This document shows positions 10,992 to 21,179 of a stretch of 64,000 bases of DNA, in pieces. The notes beneath the pieces were generated by a model that had not been told where the DNA came from, searched no databases, and saw only the letters and a list, made by a program, of their open reading frames with translations. Both the position numbers and the translations under genes were made by a program. The stretch comes from Bartonella sp. AU16XJBT (GTDB lineage: Bacteria > Pseudomonadota > Alphaproteobacteria > Rhizobiales > Rhizobiaceae). Within the stretch, counting starts at the first letter, position 1, and the number at the start of each line of letters is the position of its first letter. The stretch covers positions 25,983-89,982 of the forward strand of contig NZ_JAQITF010000008.1 of assembly GCF_028618665.1 (NCBI RefSeq). Reading direction: 5' to 3'.

Positions 10992-11837
10992 TCACAAACC
11001 GTAACGCTGCCAAAGCGCCCGCTCTTCTGCTGCCATCAATGCACTATCAACAGCCGTATAAACTGTATGAGCAGTCACTCCTGAAGGCGTTTTAAACCCT
11101 AAAAAACTTTTTGGAGGTGTAATAAATCGAAGTTTTGCATCACTACCAAAGCGCTCCTTAATAACAGAACGGACATCATTCAACCCGTCAATTAGACCAA
11201 GTTCAACGCTTTTTTTTCCACTCCAAAACATTCCTGTAAAGAGATTCGAATCATCTGATAATTTTGTAGCACGCCGTTCTTTAACCAAATCAATAAAAGT
11301 TTGATGCACTTCAAGTTGGAGAGATTTCAAATGCTCAATATCTGCCTTTTTTTCAGGCTGAAATGGATCGAGTGTAACTTTGTTTTTTCCTGCCGTATAT
11401 ACACGCCGCTCCACACCAATTTTTTTCAAAAGTTCCGGAAAACCAAAAGAAGCTGAAACCACCCCAATGGAACCAACAATCGAAGAAGGATCTGCAAAAA
11501 TTTCATCCCCCGCGCAAGCAATCATATAACCACCAGATGCCGCGATATCTTCAATAAATACAAGAACCTTTTTATTTTTTTCTTCTGCTAAATCGCGGAT
11601 ACGCTTGAAAATAAAACGTGATTGCACTGGAGAACCACCAGGAGAATTAACAATAATTGCAACAGCCGGTGCTTTTTTGTACGCAAAAGCCTTCTCTAAA
11701 AGATTAGCACATCTACTGAGGGAAAGCGTACGAGATATAGATGATGAATCCATAATCGCCCCTTTAAGGCGAACAACAGGAATTTCAAGTTTATTGGAAG
11801 AAAAACGGCGTGGAATAAGATTTTTTAAAATATCCAT
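10992..11837 (-). CDS. S49 family peptidase (SohB/SppA-like)
   Basis: A protein of about 281 residues with the S49 serine-lysine protease core. SPGGS (66-70) is the oxyanion segment, the likely nucleophile Ser is in IAASGGYMIAC (Ser102), and GSIGVVSASF follows. The general-base Lys is probably K152 or K154 in AGKNK. It lacks an obvious signal anchor, unlike E. coli SppA, so localisation is unclear. The start is the ATG at 11837 after AGGAG. A 34-codon frame (11858-11962) with its own AGGAGG ends 20 bases upstream and may be co-transcribed. Confidence 0.87.
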   Translation of the reverse strand: MDILKNLIPRRFSSNKLEIPVVRLKGAIMDSSSISRTLSLSRCANLLEKAFAYKKAPAVAIIVNSPGGSPVQSRFIFKRIRDLAEEKNKKVLVFIEDIAASGGYMIACAGDEIFADPSSIVGSIGVVSASFGFPELLKKIGVERRVYTAGKNKVTLDPFQPEKKADIEHLKSLQLEVHQTFIDLVKERRATKLSDDSNLFTGMFWSGKKSVELGLIDGLNDVRSVIKERFGSDAKLRFITPPKSFLGFKTPSGVTAHTVYTAVDSALMAAEERALWQRYGL

Positions 11838-11857
11838 CAAAACAAAATCTCCTTAAT

Positions 11858-11962
11858 TTAAGAACAATTAAATAGGCAAGGACAACAAAAAGGAAAAACG
11901 CGATAGCATCCAAAAGCGCCAATCAATCCCCACATTACAACCAGAAATATAACTTCACCCAA
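11858..11962 (-). CDS. Possible 34-residue hydrophobic small protein upstream of the S49 peptidase gene
   Basis: A TTG at 11962 stands 7 bases after a perfect AGGAGG. The frame encodes a hydrophobic peptide starting MGEVIFLVVMWGLIGAFG and ending CCPCLFNCS, with one probable membrane segment and five cysteines. It ends just before the AGGAG of the protease gene. The strong ribosome site and the position in a two-gene unit support expression. The TTG start and short length leave room for it to be a truncated relic of a longer membrane protein. Confidence 0.4.
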   Translation of the reverse strand: MGEVIFLVVMWGLIGAFGCYRVFPFCCPCLFNCS

Positions 11963-12023
11963 AGCTACGCCTCCTTAATAAAGTTTAGACTTTAAATAAT
12001 AAACTGAAAAACACAAGAGACCA

Positions 12024-12812
12024 TTACAAAAGTTCCCACAAGCTTATATATCCATTATTGATTGCATCAATCCGTGGTGAAAAAATATGGCTATTCCCTT
12101 CATGTATAACCAATGCCGGTAAAATAGATAAAGCTGCTCTACTCCCCCGTTTTGCGTAAAATAAAAGACGAATTGCCGGAGTTGTTGCACGTGCATGAAT
12201 GGGAATGATACAGATACCACCAAAGCGGCCTTCTAAAGCATGCAAGATATCCCTTAGAGATTGTGGACGCGCAATGAGCCCTAAATATCCACCTGGCTTA
12301 ACGATGGCTGCCGCACTGCGTAACCATTTATCAAACATCGCTTCAGGCATAACGTGTGCTTCAGATTTTTGTTTATCAGGTGTCTTACGATCGTTAGGAT
12401 TATTAAAAGGTGGATTCATAATGGCAAAATCAAAGCTATTATTTATCAAACCTGCTTTTATACGAGCATTCCCTTTGAGAGTAACATCTGCTTCTAGCAA
12501 ACAAATCCGCTCAGCAAGTTTTTCATTTTGCTTTAGCATAAGTGTTTTTTGTGCATAAGATACCATAAAAGATGAGCGTTCAACCAATGTAACATGAACT
12601 TGCGGACAACGCGAAGCAACGGCCAACCCTGCTGCTCCAGCCCCCGCCCCTAAATCAACAACCTTTCCCTTTAAATCAGTGGGTACCAAACTAGCTAATA
12701 ACATAGCGTCTATCCCAGAGCGATGACCATATACACGTGGTTGAACCAAATAAAATTTCCCACGATGAAAACTGTCTATTGTTTCATCATTCTGATTCGC
12801 TATTTTATCCAT
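12024..12812 (-). CDS. SAM-dependent methyltransferase, TrmN6-like
   Basis: A 262-residue class I methyltransferase. The SAM-binding motif VVDLGAGAGAAGLAVASR is near residue 53, and IMNPPFNNP (NPPF type) is the catalytic motif of N6-adenine or N5-glutamine methyltransferases. The overall layout matches the tRNA1(Val) A37 N6-methyltransferase family (YfiC/TrmN6); the substrate is inferred. It begins at the ATG at 12812, divergent from the polyprenyl synthase gene about 260 bases to the right. Confidence 0.82.
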   Translation of the reverse strand: MDKIANQNDETIDSFHRGKFYLVQPRVYGHRSGIDAMLLASLVPTDLKGKVVDLGAGAGAAGLAVASRCPQVHVTLVERSSFMVSYAQKTLMLKQNEKLAERICLLEADVTLKGNARIKAGLINNSFDFAIMNPPFNNPNDRKTPDKQKSEAHVMPEAMFDKWLRSAAAIVKPGGYLGLIARPQSLRDILHALEGRFGGICIIPIHARATTPAIRLLFYAKRGSRAALSILPALVIHEGNSHIFSPRIDAINNGYISLWELL

Positions 12813-13071
12813 CTGAAAGCCTAATGTTCACTATAAACTGAACTTTTCTTATCAATGACTACTTAAATAAAGCTGTTGCAAATTGTTTCCTTATCCCTCA
12901 TAGAAACAATATTATACAAGCTTTTAAAATATACTCTTGCACATATCATTCAAAGTTTGCACTTCAAAGCAACATCAAAAGCTTGAGTCAAAACAAAACC
13001 CCCTTTATGCTAATATTCAAGAAAATAGAATTCATAGATGTCCATTGCAATACTCTAGGAGTCAACATATT

Positions 13072-14088
13072 GTGAGTGTAGCCACAAAACTAGATCAAAC
13101 ACAAAATAATCAAATATCTCTCCAATCCCTCATTAGTCTTACAAAAAATGATATGGAGCGTGTCAATCGATTTATCCTCTCTATGGCAAAATCAGAGGTT
13201 GAAATGATCCCTGAAATTTCTAACCATCTTATTTCATCAGGAGGAAAACGGTTACGCCCAATGATCACATTAGCTTCTGCTCATATGTTCGGCTATCAAC
13301 ATGATGGGCATATAAAACTCGCAACAGCCGTTGAATTTATGCACACAGCGACCTTGTTACACGATGATGTGATTGATGAAAGTGATCTACGACGTGGAAA
13401 ATCTACCGCACGAATGATTTGGGGAAATCAAGCAAGTGTCCTTGTTGGAGATTTCCTGTTAGGACAAGCTTTTAAAATGATGGTCGATGTTGGCTCTATA
13501 GAAGCGCTCTCTGTCCTAGCAAACGCTGCTGCAATTATTGCTGAAGGAGAAGTTATGCAACTTTCTGCCGCAAAAAATATCAAAACAAGCCCTTCAGATT
13601 ATCTCAAAATTATCAATGCAAAAACAGCAGCACTTTTTTCAGCAGCTGCCGAAGTAGGCCCCATTGTTGCTGGTTATGGAAATAAAGAGCGTTCTGCATT
13701 ACGGGAATATGGAACATCTTTAGGATTAGCTTTCCAATTGATTGATGATGCACTTGACTATAGTGGTAGTGCTCAAAACTTAGGAAAAAATATAGGGGAC
13801 GATTTTAGGGAAGGAAAGATCACAATGCCTGTTATTCTCGCATATGAGCGTGGGAATATGGGTGAAAAAGCTTTCTGGAAACAAGCACTTGAAGATGGCA
13901 ATAGCAATAATGAAGCCTTCGCACACGCGCAACACTTAATGGAGAAATATAATAGCATCACAGATACGATAGAACAAGCGCGCATCTATGGAAAATATGC
14001 AATTGATGCTCTTATTCCCATGAATGAAAATCCCGCTTATAATGCTCTCGTTGAAACTGTTGAATTTTGCATTGCGCGCGTAAACTGA
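13072..14088 (+). CDS. ispB: Octaprenyl/polyprenyl diphosphate synthase
   Basis: A trans-isoprenyl diphosphate synthase, 338 residues from the GTG at 13072, chosen because TAGGAG precedes it and family homology starts soon after; the in-frame ATG at 12937 would add 45 residues of unconserved sequence. Both Asp-rich metal-binding motifs are present: LLHDDVIDES and LIDDALDYSG. GGKRLRPM contacts isopentenyl diphosphate. It makes the quinone side chain transferred by UbiA. The downstream TPR gene starts about 95 bases after its stop on the same strand. Confidence 0.94.
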   Translation: MSVATKLDQTQNNQISLQSLISLTKNDMERVNRFILSMAKSEVEMIPEISNHLISSGGKRLRPMITLASAHMFGYQHDGHIKLATAVEFMHTATLLHDDVIDESDLRRGKSTARMIWGNQASVLVGDFLLGQAFKMMVDVGSIEALSVLANAAAIIAEGEVMQLSAAKNIKTSPSDYLKIINAKTAALFSAAAEVGPIVAGYGNKERSALREYGTSLGLAFQLIDDALDYSGSAQNLGKNIGDDFREGKITMPVILAYERGNMGEKAFWKQALEDGNSNNEAFAHAQHLMEKYNSITDTIEQARIYGKYAIDALIPMNENPAYNALVETVEFCIARVN

Positions 14089-14183
14089 ATTCTTTGCAAG
14101 AATCGCAGTATTTCTAAAAAAAGTAATGAGATATGATTTATAAACGACACAATCGATTGATTATCTTGAAAAGGATTAGCTCC

Positions 14184-15878
14184 ATGTGCTCTGCAACGGT
14201 ATCCCGACTTTTTACCCTCTTGATCGTGGGTATCACGCTGATGCCATCCCCTACCTACAGTAAAATAAGCACGGCGACTCATACAAGCTCATTTACAGGT
14301 GCTTATTTAGCCGGAAGAGTTGCAAATCATGAAAATAAAACAGATCTTGCTATCAATTATTTTAAACAGGCACTCGTTTATCAACCTGATAACATTGAAA
14401 CACAAAAAGAGCTCCTGGAAGCTATGCTCTTGGTCGGAGACTTTAAAGGAGCTGTGCAACAAGCCAAAAAACTCAAAGAGCAAGATGTTATAACTCCCTT
14501 TGTTTCCTTAACGTTGTCAATAGAAAGTCTCATCAAAAGAGACTATAAGAATGCCAAACTTCTTCTGCAATTAAAAGAACCTGCAACAGCCAGTAACCCA
14601 ATACCTGAACTCATCGGTGCTTGGATTACATTTGGATCTGGACAAAAATCTCAAGCAATTGCTGATCTTAAGAAGCTCAAAGGTCCTGTCTGGTATGAGC
14701 TTTTTATATCTTATCACCTAGCACTTATGAGCGACCTTGCAGAACAACCACAGGATGCAAAAAAATATTTTATTAAAGCATTGAGTAACAAACAGGGGAC
14801 TCTTATCGCTCCTAATACCTATGAACGTATTATTATAGCCTATGCCTCATTCCAATTGCGCCATAATATGCGCAAGCAAGCTCTTCAGACAATCCAGCAT
14901 GGTGAACAAATGTTGTCAGGTCGAGAAGTCTTCAAAAACTTTCGAAAAAAAATTGAAAAAAATACTTTCTTAGAAAGGTTGATTAAAACACCTCAACAAG
15001 GAGCAGCCGAGGTGTTGTACAATTTTGGAACAGCCCTTAACCATAAAAACTCAGGGCGCATTGCACGTATTTTCAAACAATTATCTTTCACCTTATACCC
15101 TCAAAATGACGCAATACTGTTTCAGCTCGCACATATTTCTGCTAAATTAGACGATCCTCATCAAGCAATTAAACTTTATCGCGCTTTATCCCCTCAATCT
15201 CCTTATTATAAAGATGGACAACTTCATCTTGCATTCCTTCTTGCCAATAACAACAATTATAAAGAAGCAATAAAATTACTCACATTGTTAAATAAAAAAT
15301 TTCCCAATGATCGTAATATTTTGATAACGCTTGTTGCCTTTTATATGCAGGATCATAAATTTCTTGAAGCGACTAAAACTCTAGACCATGCTATTGCCCA
15401 GATAAAAAACTTTCAGCAGGACGATTGGAAACTTTTTTATCAGCGTGGTATTGCTTTTGAACGTCTAAAACAGTGGTCAAAAGCAGAAGTTGACTTGCGA
15501 AAATCACTTGAATTTTTCCCAAACCAACCGCAGGTTCTGAATTATTTAGCCTATTCCCTTGTAGAACGAGGTGAGAAGCTTGAAGAATCGCTCCATATGC
15601 TGCAAAAAGCTTCTGCTTTGCAAGCTCACAACAGTCATATTCTCGATTCTTTAGGATGGGCTTATTATAAACTAAAAGAATACAACAAAGCAGTCCAAAT
15701 ATTAGAAAATGCTGTCAGATTACAACCTGAGGATCCAACTCTGAATGATCATTTAGGAGATGCCTATTGGAAAGTTGGACGTAAACGTGAAGCAATATTT
15801 CAATGGAACCACGCAATTGACGGAAAACCTGAAAATTCTAAACAAATTCAAGAAAAATTGAAATTTGGTTTGCAATAA
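14184..15878 (+). CDS. Secreted/envelope tetratricopeptide repeat protein
   Basis: From the ATG at 14184 (AAGGATT before it) it encodes 564 residues. The first 26 or so (MCSATVSRLFTLLIVGITLMP, then SPTYS) look like a signal peptide, implying periplasmic or outer-membrane location. Many TPR helices follow, for example LAINYFKQALVYQPDNIETQKELLEA near the start and NYLAYSLVERGEKLEESL, ILDSLGWAYYKLKEYNKAVQ and LNDHLGDAYWKVGRKREA near the end. Such proteins usually act as assembly scaffolds. The exact role is unknown. It lies between ispB and glyQ on the same strand. Confidence 0.85.
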   Translation: MCSATVSRLFTLLIVGITLMPSPTYSKISTATHTSSFTGAYLAGRVANHENKTDLAINYFKQALVYQPDNIETQKELLEAMLLVGDFKGAVQQAKKLKEQDVITPFVSLTLSIESLIKRDYKNAKLLLQLKEPATASNPIPELIGAWITFGSGQKSQAIADLKKLKGPVWYELFISYHLALMSDLAEQPQDAKKYFIKALSNKQGTLIAPNTYERIIIAYASFQLRHNMRKQALQTIQHGEQMLSGREVFKNFRKKIEKNTFLERLIKTPQQGAAEVLYNFGTALNHKNSGRIARIFKQLSFTLYPQNDAILFQLAHISAKLDDPHQAIKLYRALSPQSPYYKDGQLHLAFLLANNNNYKEAIKLLTLLNKKFPNDRNILITLVAFYMQDHKFLEATKTLDHAIAQIKNFQQDDWKLFYQRGIAFERLKQWSKAEVDLRKSLEFFPNQPQVLNYLAYSLVERGEKLEESLHMLQKASALQAHNSHILDSLGWAYYKLKEYNKAVQILENAVRLQPEDPTLNDHLGDAYWKVGRKREAIFQWNHAIDGKPENSKQIQEKLKFGLQ

Positions 15879-15976
15879 ACAATGCTTAACCGTAAACCAC
15901 ATAAAATAATAAACTAAAGAGACTAAAATTTCTTTGGTTGCTATCTATATCGTTCAATATTTAAAGAGTATAAAGC

Positions 15977-16918
15977 GTGAAACTGCCGGAGCATCTAAAC
16001 CCCAAACGTTCTTTTCAGGGACTAATCTTAACTTTGCAAAATTATTGGGCCCACTATGGATGTGCGATTTTGCAACCTTATGATATGGAAGTCGGAGCTG
16101 GAACTTTTCATCCAGCAACAACGCTACGCTCTCTAGGTCTACGGCCTTGGAAAGTCGCTTATGTCCAACCCTCTCGGCGTCCAACAGATGGCCGATATGG
16201 TAAGAATCCAAATCGTTTACAACATTATTATCAATTTCAAGTGCTTCTCAAACCTTCTCCGCCCAATCTACAAGAACTTTATATAAAGTCGCTACAAGCT
16301 ATCGGGCTTGATACAAAACTGCATGATATTCGTTTTGTTGAAGATGACTGGGAAAGCCCAACCCTTGGCGCTTGGGGGCTTGGATGGGAATGTTGGTGCG
16401 ATGGGATGGAAATCTCTCAATTTACTTATTTTCAACAAGTTTGCGGCATTGAGTGCGCCCCAGTTTCAGGAGAGCTCACATATGGTCTTGAGCGCCTAGC
16501 GATGTATATCCAAGGGGTTGATAATGTCTATGATCTTAACTTTAATGGTTTGGAGGAAGAAAACAAAATAAGTTATAGAGATATTTTTCTACAGGCAGAA
16601 CAGGAATATTCATATTATAATTTCGAATTTGCTGATACAAAACTGCTCCACCAGCATTTTATTGATGCCGAACGCGAATGCAACGCACTTCTTGATGCTG
16701 GGAAACCCAATAAAGAAAATACATTACATCGCTGTGTTTTTCCTGCCTATGATCAATGTATTAAAGCGAGCCATATCTTTAATCTTTTGCAAGCACGTGG
16801 CGTTATTTCTGTAACCGAACGACAAAATTACATTCTTCGCGTTCGTGATCTCGCACGCCGTTGTGGGGAAGCCTTCTTACTCACAGAAGCTGGACAAATA
16901 TACACTGGAGAAGCCTAA
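15977..16918 (+). CDS. glyQ: Glycyl-tRNA synthetase alpha chain
   Basis: A 313-residue catalytic subunit of the bacterial (alpha2-beta2) glycyl-tRNA synthetase. The class II core is recognisable in [26 protein letters not shown], the [24 protein letters not shown] block, and [17 protein letters not shown]. The length is normal. Its stop overlaps the glyS start by one base (TAATG), so the two subunits are translationally coupled. The start at 15977 is a GTG (read GTGAAACTGCCG) after a region rich in A and T with AAAGAG. Confidence 0.97.
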   Translation: MKLPEHLNPKRSFQGLILTLQNYWAHYGCAILQPYDMEVGAGTFHPATTLRSLGLRPWKVAYVQPSRRPTDGRYGKNPNRLQHYYQFQVLLKPSPPNLQELYIKSLQAIGLDTKLHDIRFVEDDWESPTLGAWGLGWECWCDGMEISQFTYFQQVCGIECAPVSGELTYGLERLAMYIQGVDNVYDLNFNGLEEENKISYRDIFLQAEQEYSYYNFEFADTKLLHQHFIDAERECNALLDAGKPNKENTLHRCVFPAYDQCIKASHIFNLLQARGVISVTERQNYILRVRDLARRCGEAFLLTEAGQIYTGEA

Positions 16919-19140
16919 TGTCTGATCTTCTTCTTGAACTTTTCAGTGAAGAAATTCCTGCACGTATGCAACGAAAAGCTGCTGCTGACCTTAAAAAAGC
17001 TGTCACGGATCAACTTGTGAATGCTGGATTGACCTATAAAGCTGCTCGTGAATATTGGACACCTCGTCGACTAACATTGGACATACGCGGACTTTCTATC
17101 CGCTCAAAAGATGTCCATGAGGAACGAAAAGGGCCCAGTACAAAATCACCACAACATGCAATTGATGGCTTTCTACGTGCAACGGGGCTCAACGATATTT
17201 CTGAAGCACATATTGGGCATGATGATAAAAAAGGTGATTTTTATATTGCTAAAATTGTAAAAAAAGGCAGGGCAGCAGAAGAAATTATTGCCGATATTTT
17301 ACCAGATATTATCCGTAACTTTCCGTGGACAAAATCCATGCGTTGGGGAAAAAATTCAGCAAAAAGTGGTGCTCTCAAGTGGATTCGACCTTTACAAAAT
17401 ATTCTTTGCATCTTCGGACCAGAAATTGGTGAAACGCATGTTATTCCGTTTACAATTGGTTCTCTTGAAAGTAACAATCTAACTTATGGTCATCGTTTCT
17501 TAAGTGACGGAAAGCCATTCCAAGTGCGCCGTTTTGATGATTATGTGACGCAACTTGAAACTCATAAAGTCATTCTGGATGCCGAAAGACGAAAGAATAT
17601 TATTTTAGCTGATGCCCAAAATCTTTGCTTTGCAAACGGTTTAGAACTGGTTCAAGATAATGCACTCCTAGAAGAAGTTGCTGGTCTTGTTGAATGGCCT
17701 GTTATCCTTATGGGTGATTTTGACAAATCATTCCTTGATATTCCTCCCGAAATTATTCGCTTGACCATTCGGGCCAATCAAAAATGTTTTGTCACCCGGA
17801 AACAAGGAGAAAAAATAAAGCTTTCTCATCATTTTATTCTTGTTTCTAATATTCTTGCAAATGATGAAGGCAAAGAAATTTCGAAAGGAAATAGTAAGGT
17901 TGTCCGTGCCCGTCTTTCTGACGCACTCTATTTTTGGCAAACAGATCAACGTGATTTGCCCGATATCCAACAATTGGAATCTTCTATAAAAAAGTTTGAT
18001 CTTGATATAAAAAAACCTCTCGATCAGAGAATGGCACGACTTGATCATTTGAATGTAACTTTTCACACCAAATTAGGCACGCAAGGTGCAAGAGTAGAAC
18101 GCATCGCTACACTCGCACAAAAAATTGCACCTTTGATACAAGCAGATCCTCTCTTAGCGAATCGTGCTGCAATCCTTGCAAAAGCTGATTTGCAAACAGA
18201 AATTGTCGGAGAATTTCCTGAACTACAAGGGGTTATGGGGTGCAAATATGCCCTTCTTCAAGGGGAAGATCCTCGCGTAGCTGTAGCCATTGAAGAGCAT
18301 TATAAACCTCAAGGACCAACAGATCGTCTTCCGCAAGAACCACTTGCTATAACCATTATGCTCGCCGACAAAATTGACATGCTGGTTGGCTTTTGGCTCA
18401 TTAATGAAAAACCAACGGGCTCGAAAGATCCCTATGCGTTAAGACGAGCAGCCTTAGGAATTATTAGGCTTGTACTTTCGCGGGATTGGAAAATTAATCT
18501 CATGCCACTGTTTCAGTTGGCAACGAATCTTTTCGTACAACAAAAAAATAAACATGAAATCTCTCAAAGAGAAAATCCACAATTGCAAAATCTTTTTCCA
18601 GAAAAAACAGAAGCTATTTTATCTGATCTGTTATTCTTTTTTCATGACCGCCTAAAAATCTATCTAAAAGAAGAAGGGGCTCGCTACGATGCTCTTGAAG
18701 CCGTTTTAAATAAAGATTCTGATGATTTTTTATTGGTTGCACGTCATGTCGAATCTCTTATTGCTTTTATCAATACCCATGATGGAATGAACTTTGTAGC
18801 CTCGGTAAAACGTACTGCCAATATTCTTGAAAATGAATTTCAAAAAAACACAACAATCGCAAATGAAATTAATCCTGATCTCTTTATTGAGACAGAAGAA
18901 AAGCAGCTCTATCATGCAATCTGTGAAGCAGAAAAAAAGGTTCTTGCACCCATCAATGCAACAAATTTATCATGTGCACTCGATATTCTAGCGCCACTTG
19001 GAAAATTGATTGACCTATTTTTTGAAAAGGTATTGGTGAACGATAAAAACCCCGATGTTCGCGCCAACCGTCTTGCTCTTCTTAAACGTATTCACACAAT
19101 TACACAAGCGGTTGTAGACTTCTCAAAACTTGTCCTTTAA
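16918..19140 (+). CDS. glyS: Glycyl-tRNA synthetase beta chain
   Basis: A 740-residue tRNA-recognition and editing-like subunit that pairs with GlyQ. It begins [22 protein letters not shown], the standard start of the family, and continues with [32 protein letters not shown], an HD-like region near [20 protein letters not shown], and the C-terminal anticodon-binding DALR-like part [11 protein letters not shown]. The ATG at 16918 is set by the TAATG junction. It is followed by about 1.5 kb without genes. Confidence 0.97.
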   Translation: MSDLLLELFSEEIPARMQRKAAADLKKAVTDQLVNAGLTYKAAREYWTPRRLTLDIRGLSIRSKDVHEERKGPSTKSPQHAIDGFLRATGLNDISEAHIGHDDKKGDFYIAKIVKKGRAAEEIIADILPDIIRNFPWTKSMRWGKNSAKSGALKWIRPLQNILCIFGPEIGETHVIPFTIGSLESNNLTYGHRFLSDGKPFQVRRFDDYVTQLETHKVILDAERRKNIILADAQNLCFANGLELVQDNALLEEVAGLVEWPVILMGDFDKSFLDIPPEIIRLTIRANQKCFVTRKQGEKIKLSHHFILVSNILANDEGKEISKGNSKVVRARLSDALYFWQTDQRDLPDIQQLESSIKKFDLDIKKPLDQRMARLDHLNVTFHTKLGTQGARVERIATLAQKIAPLIQADPLLANRAAILAKADLQTEIVGEFPELQGVMGCKYALLQGEDPRVAVAIEEHYKPQGPTDRLPQEPLAITIMLADKIDMLVGFWLINEKPTGSKDPYALRRAALGIIRLVLSRDWKINLMPLFQLATNLFVQQKNKHEISQRENPQLQNLFPEKTEAILSDLLFFFHDRLKIYLKEEGARYDALEAVLNKDSDDFLLVARHVESLIAFINTHDGMNFVASVKRTANILENEFQKNTTIANEINPDLFIETEEKQLYHAICEAEKKVLAPINATNLSCALDILAPLGKLIDLFFEKVLVNDKNPDVRANRLALLKRIHTITQAVVDFSKLVL

Positions 19141-19208
19141 ACTTAAAATGTCCATTAACTGATAAGAAATAATAAAGATAAATTTTTTCTTCTTTTTATT
19201 AATGAATA

Positions 19209-19300
19209 TTCCAAAATCTTAAAAAGAAGTTTCCCGTGAGATTTGACCTCACTTTAAAAAGCAGTAGAATTTTTATCGTCAATGACACTTTATATCGTAA
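19209..19300 (+). repeat. Short decayed direct repeat, copy 1
   Basis: The order TTAAAAA, CGTGAG-TTTGA, AC-TTT-AAAAA, TAGAAT, GACACTTT, GTAAT is shared with 20090-20175. A third, more divergent relative begins TTCCAAAA near 33676. Identity was judged by eye and is moderate. Confidence 0.5.
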
Positions 19301-20089
19301 TATTTTCTTATCATAAGTCCCTTCTCTCTTATTGCATCAATCAAAATCATATTCTTGCACGTGACAAGCAGGAGTAGTTTGTTGGTAACATATTGAAGAC
19401 AATAGTCAAAACGCTCCTCATGAACGGAGCCAAGTGCTGTTGCAAAATTAGGAGAATTGGCCAAGTAATATAAATGCTATTGATCTGAATTTTTATTAAA
19501 ACAAAAAGATGGTTACGCTCAGTAGATTTTATACACTTTACGGGGAGGTGCTACTTTTCACAGATATCGTCGTAAAATAAAGGAAGAGTATATGTTGGAA
19601 AATATCTTTTAAAAACAAGTATATAAATGTTTAGCACATAGGTATTCTGTAAGACAAAATGCCATTGGATTGCGCATTCATTGGCTTTTTTAAAGAAAAA
19701 TTTCTTAAGCCCCCCAAGCCCTTTTCACAACAAAACCCATGAATGGTATTGTGATAAAGCCATTGAGTACCACCATCTTTACCGCTTATAAAGGAGAGAT
19801 CGAGCTCCGTCACACACTTTGCCTTCCCCAAATGCTACCGATAACCCTTAGCTTTTGAGACGATTCATAAGAGAGTATTCTTTCTTGTAGAATTTTTTCC
19901 CACAAACCACCCCCGCTTGTCACGTGTAAGAAAATGATTTTGATTGATTCAATATAAAACAGATTTGAAATGAGAAAATCTTACGGTATTCAGGATTCTA
20001 ATCCAAATTGAACAACGATAAATTAGTTATATAAATCAATATATTGCATATTAAAATACTCTGTTTTTTTATAAAGAGCGTACTTCCAT

Positions 20090-20175
20090 TTAAAAACATT
20101 TCTCTGTGAGTTTTGAGATAACTTTTAAAAAATTATAGAATCTCCAGTGAAAATGATACTTTGTAATGACTTGTC
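20090..20175 (+). repeat. Short decayed direct repeat, copy 2
   Basis: Partner of 19209-19300 in the same orientation: TTAAAAA, TGTGAGTTTTGA, ACTTTTAAAAA, TATAGAAT, GATACTTTGTAAT. It lies about 870 bases from copy 1 and upstream (in plus coordinates) of the F0 ATP synthase operon end. Confidence 0.5.
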
Positions 20176-20664
20176 AAAAAATTGAATAAATCATCAAAAA
20201 GCAAAATTATTGATTTATAATAACCAACTTATCGTTTTCGCATATTCAATGAGAATATAGAAAAAAATCTCTTACTTTAAACTCTTCCATCATGAGTGAT
20301 AACCGTCTTCAGATGATGGCGATAGATAAGAGAGATAAAAAACTGATAAAAAGAATTCTTAAAAAATGAGAGAGGTGCTTTTCATAAAACCGCTAAATAT
20401 AAAAGCAGTTGTTCAATACAAAATGGGCGTAATATCTTAACTGATAACACAATAACGCTACTCGCTTATCGCTTCATAAAAATAAAGACAATAGCACTCC
20501 TCATTATAATCTTTATGAATAGAATCAAAAAACGAATCTAAGCTAGGGAATAGTGCTCTCTAAACTCAATGCATAACCAATTCAAAACTAGCATCACGAC
20601 ATAATAGATTAAAGCATTCAATAATGAAAAAATTATGCACCTAAAGAAGCAGTTTCTTATCTCT

Positions 20665-20691
20665 AAAACACCATTAATTAAGATGTGTTTT
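20665..20691 (-). terminator. Hairpin at the end of the F0 ATP synthase operon
   Basis: AAAACAC (arm 20665-20671 on the plus strand) pairs with GTGTTTT (20685-20691). It overlaps the atpF stop codon. It is short, AT rich and lacks a long T tract, so it may be a weak terminator or an mRNA end-stabilising element. Confidence 0.3.
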
Positions 20692-21168
20692 CATTTTGCT
20701 CAATGATTCTTTCGAAAGAGTTTCTTTAACGAGTTCATCTGCCCCGTTAGAATCTAATTCCTTTGCGATAAGAATACGTGCCGTAGAAATTGCCAAATCG
20801 ATAGCCGATGCAGAAACCATGCGTATTGCATCCGCTTCTGCCTGAGCGATTTTTTGCTCTGCCAATTTATTGCGGTTTTTTACATATTCTTCTGCTTTTG
20901 TACGCGCCTCAGCAATAACAGATTCAACTTCATGCTTTGCTGCTGCAATAATTTCTTGCGCATCTTTTTCTGCTTCCGCGTGTTTGCGTTGATATTCAGC
21001 TAATATTTCCTGTGCCTCTTCACGAAGACGCAGAGCCTCATCCAACTCATCTTTGATACGCTTTGCGCGTGCATCAAGATGGTGTATAACCTTCTGTGGA
21101 ATTTGGAAATAGACTAAAAGAGCTAAAAAAAGAACTAATCCAACAAAAGCCCAAAAAGTATCACTCAT
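20674..21168 (-). CDS. atpF: ATP synthase F0 subunit b
   Basis: A 164-residue stator subunit. One N-terminal membrane helix (TFWAFVGLVLFLALLVYFQI) is followed by a long charged coiled coil (LDARAKRIKDELDEALRLREEAQEILAEYQRK onward) that links F0 to F1. The ATG at 21168 follows GAGGAAGACAAAG; a TTG at 21183 overlapping the upstream gene is less likely. It is the last gene of atpI-atpB-atpE-atpG(b')-atpF. As usual in Alphaproteobacteria the F1 genes are not adjacent. Confidence 0.95.
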   Translation of the reverse strand: MSDTFWAFVGLVLFLALLVYFQIPQKVIHHLDARAKRIKDELDEALRLREEAQEILAEYQRKHAEAEKDAQEIIAAAKHEVESVIAEARTKAEEYVKNRNKLAEQKIAQAEADAIRMVSASAIDLAISTARILIAKELDSNGADELVKETLSKESLSKMKTHLN

Positions 21169-21179
21169 CTTTGTCTTCC

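Larger units (their letters stand above)
19141..20673. repeat. 1.5-kb gene-free region carrying decayed intergenic repeats
   Basis: No supportable gene. Two different repeat types are visible. A short one occurs twice in direct orientation (19209-19300 and 20090-20175), and a relative lies near 33676-33745. A longer one (about 19670-20060) parallels 23514-23890 over several hundred bases with heavy divergence, and its right part also resembles 5245-5470. A minus frame at 19631-19831 lies inside the long repeat and may be a relic of coding sequence. The region is AT rich and looks like eroded sequence. Confidence 0.55.

Noticed and set aside
12937..13071. N-terminal extension of the polyprenyl diphosphate synthase
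   Set aside because: The 45 extra residues show no family similarity, and the GTG at 13072 has a TAGGAG site.
19631..19831. 66-codon minus frame in the gap after glyS
   Set aside because: It lies inside a decayed repeat, the other repeat copies do not keep the frame open, and no good ribosome site precedes it.
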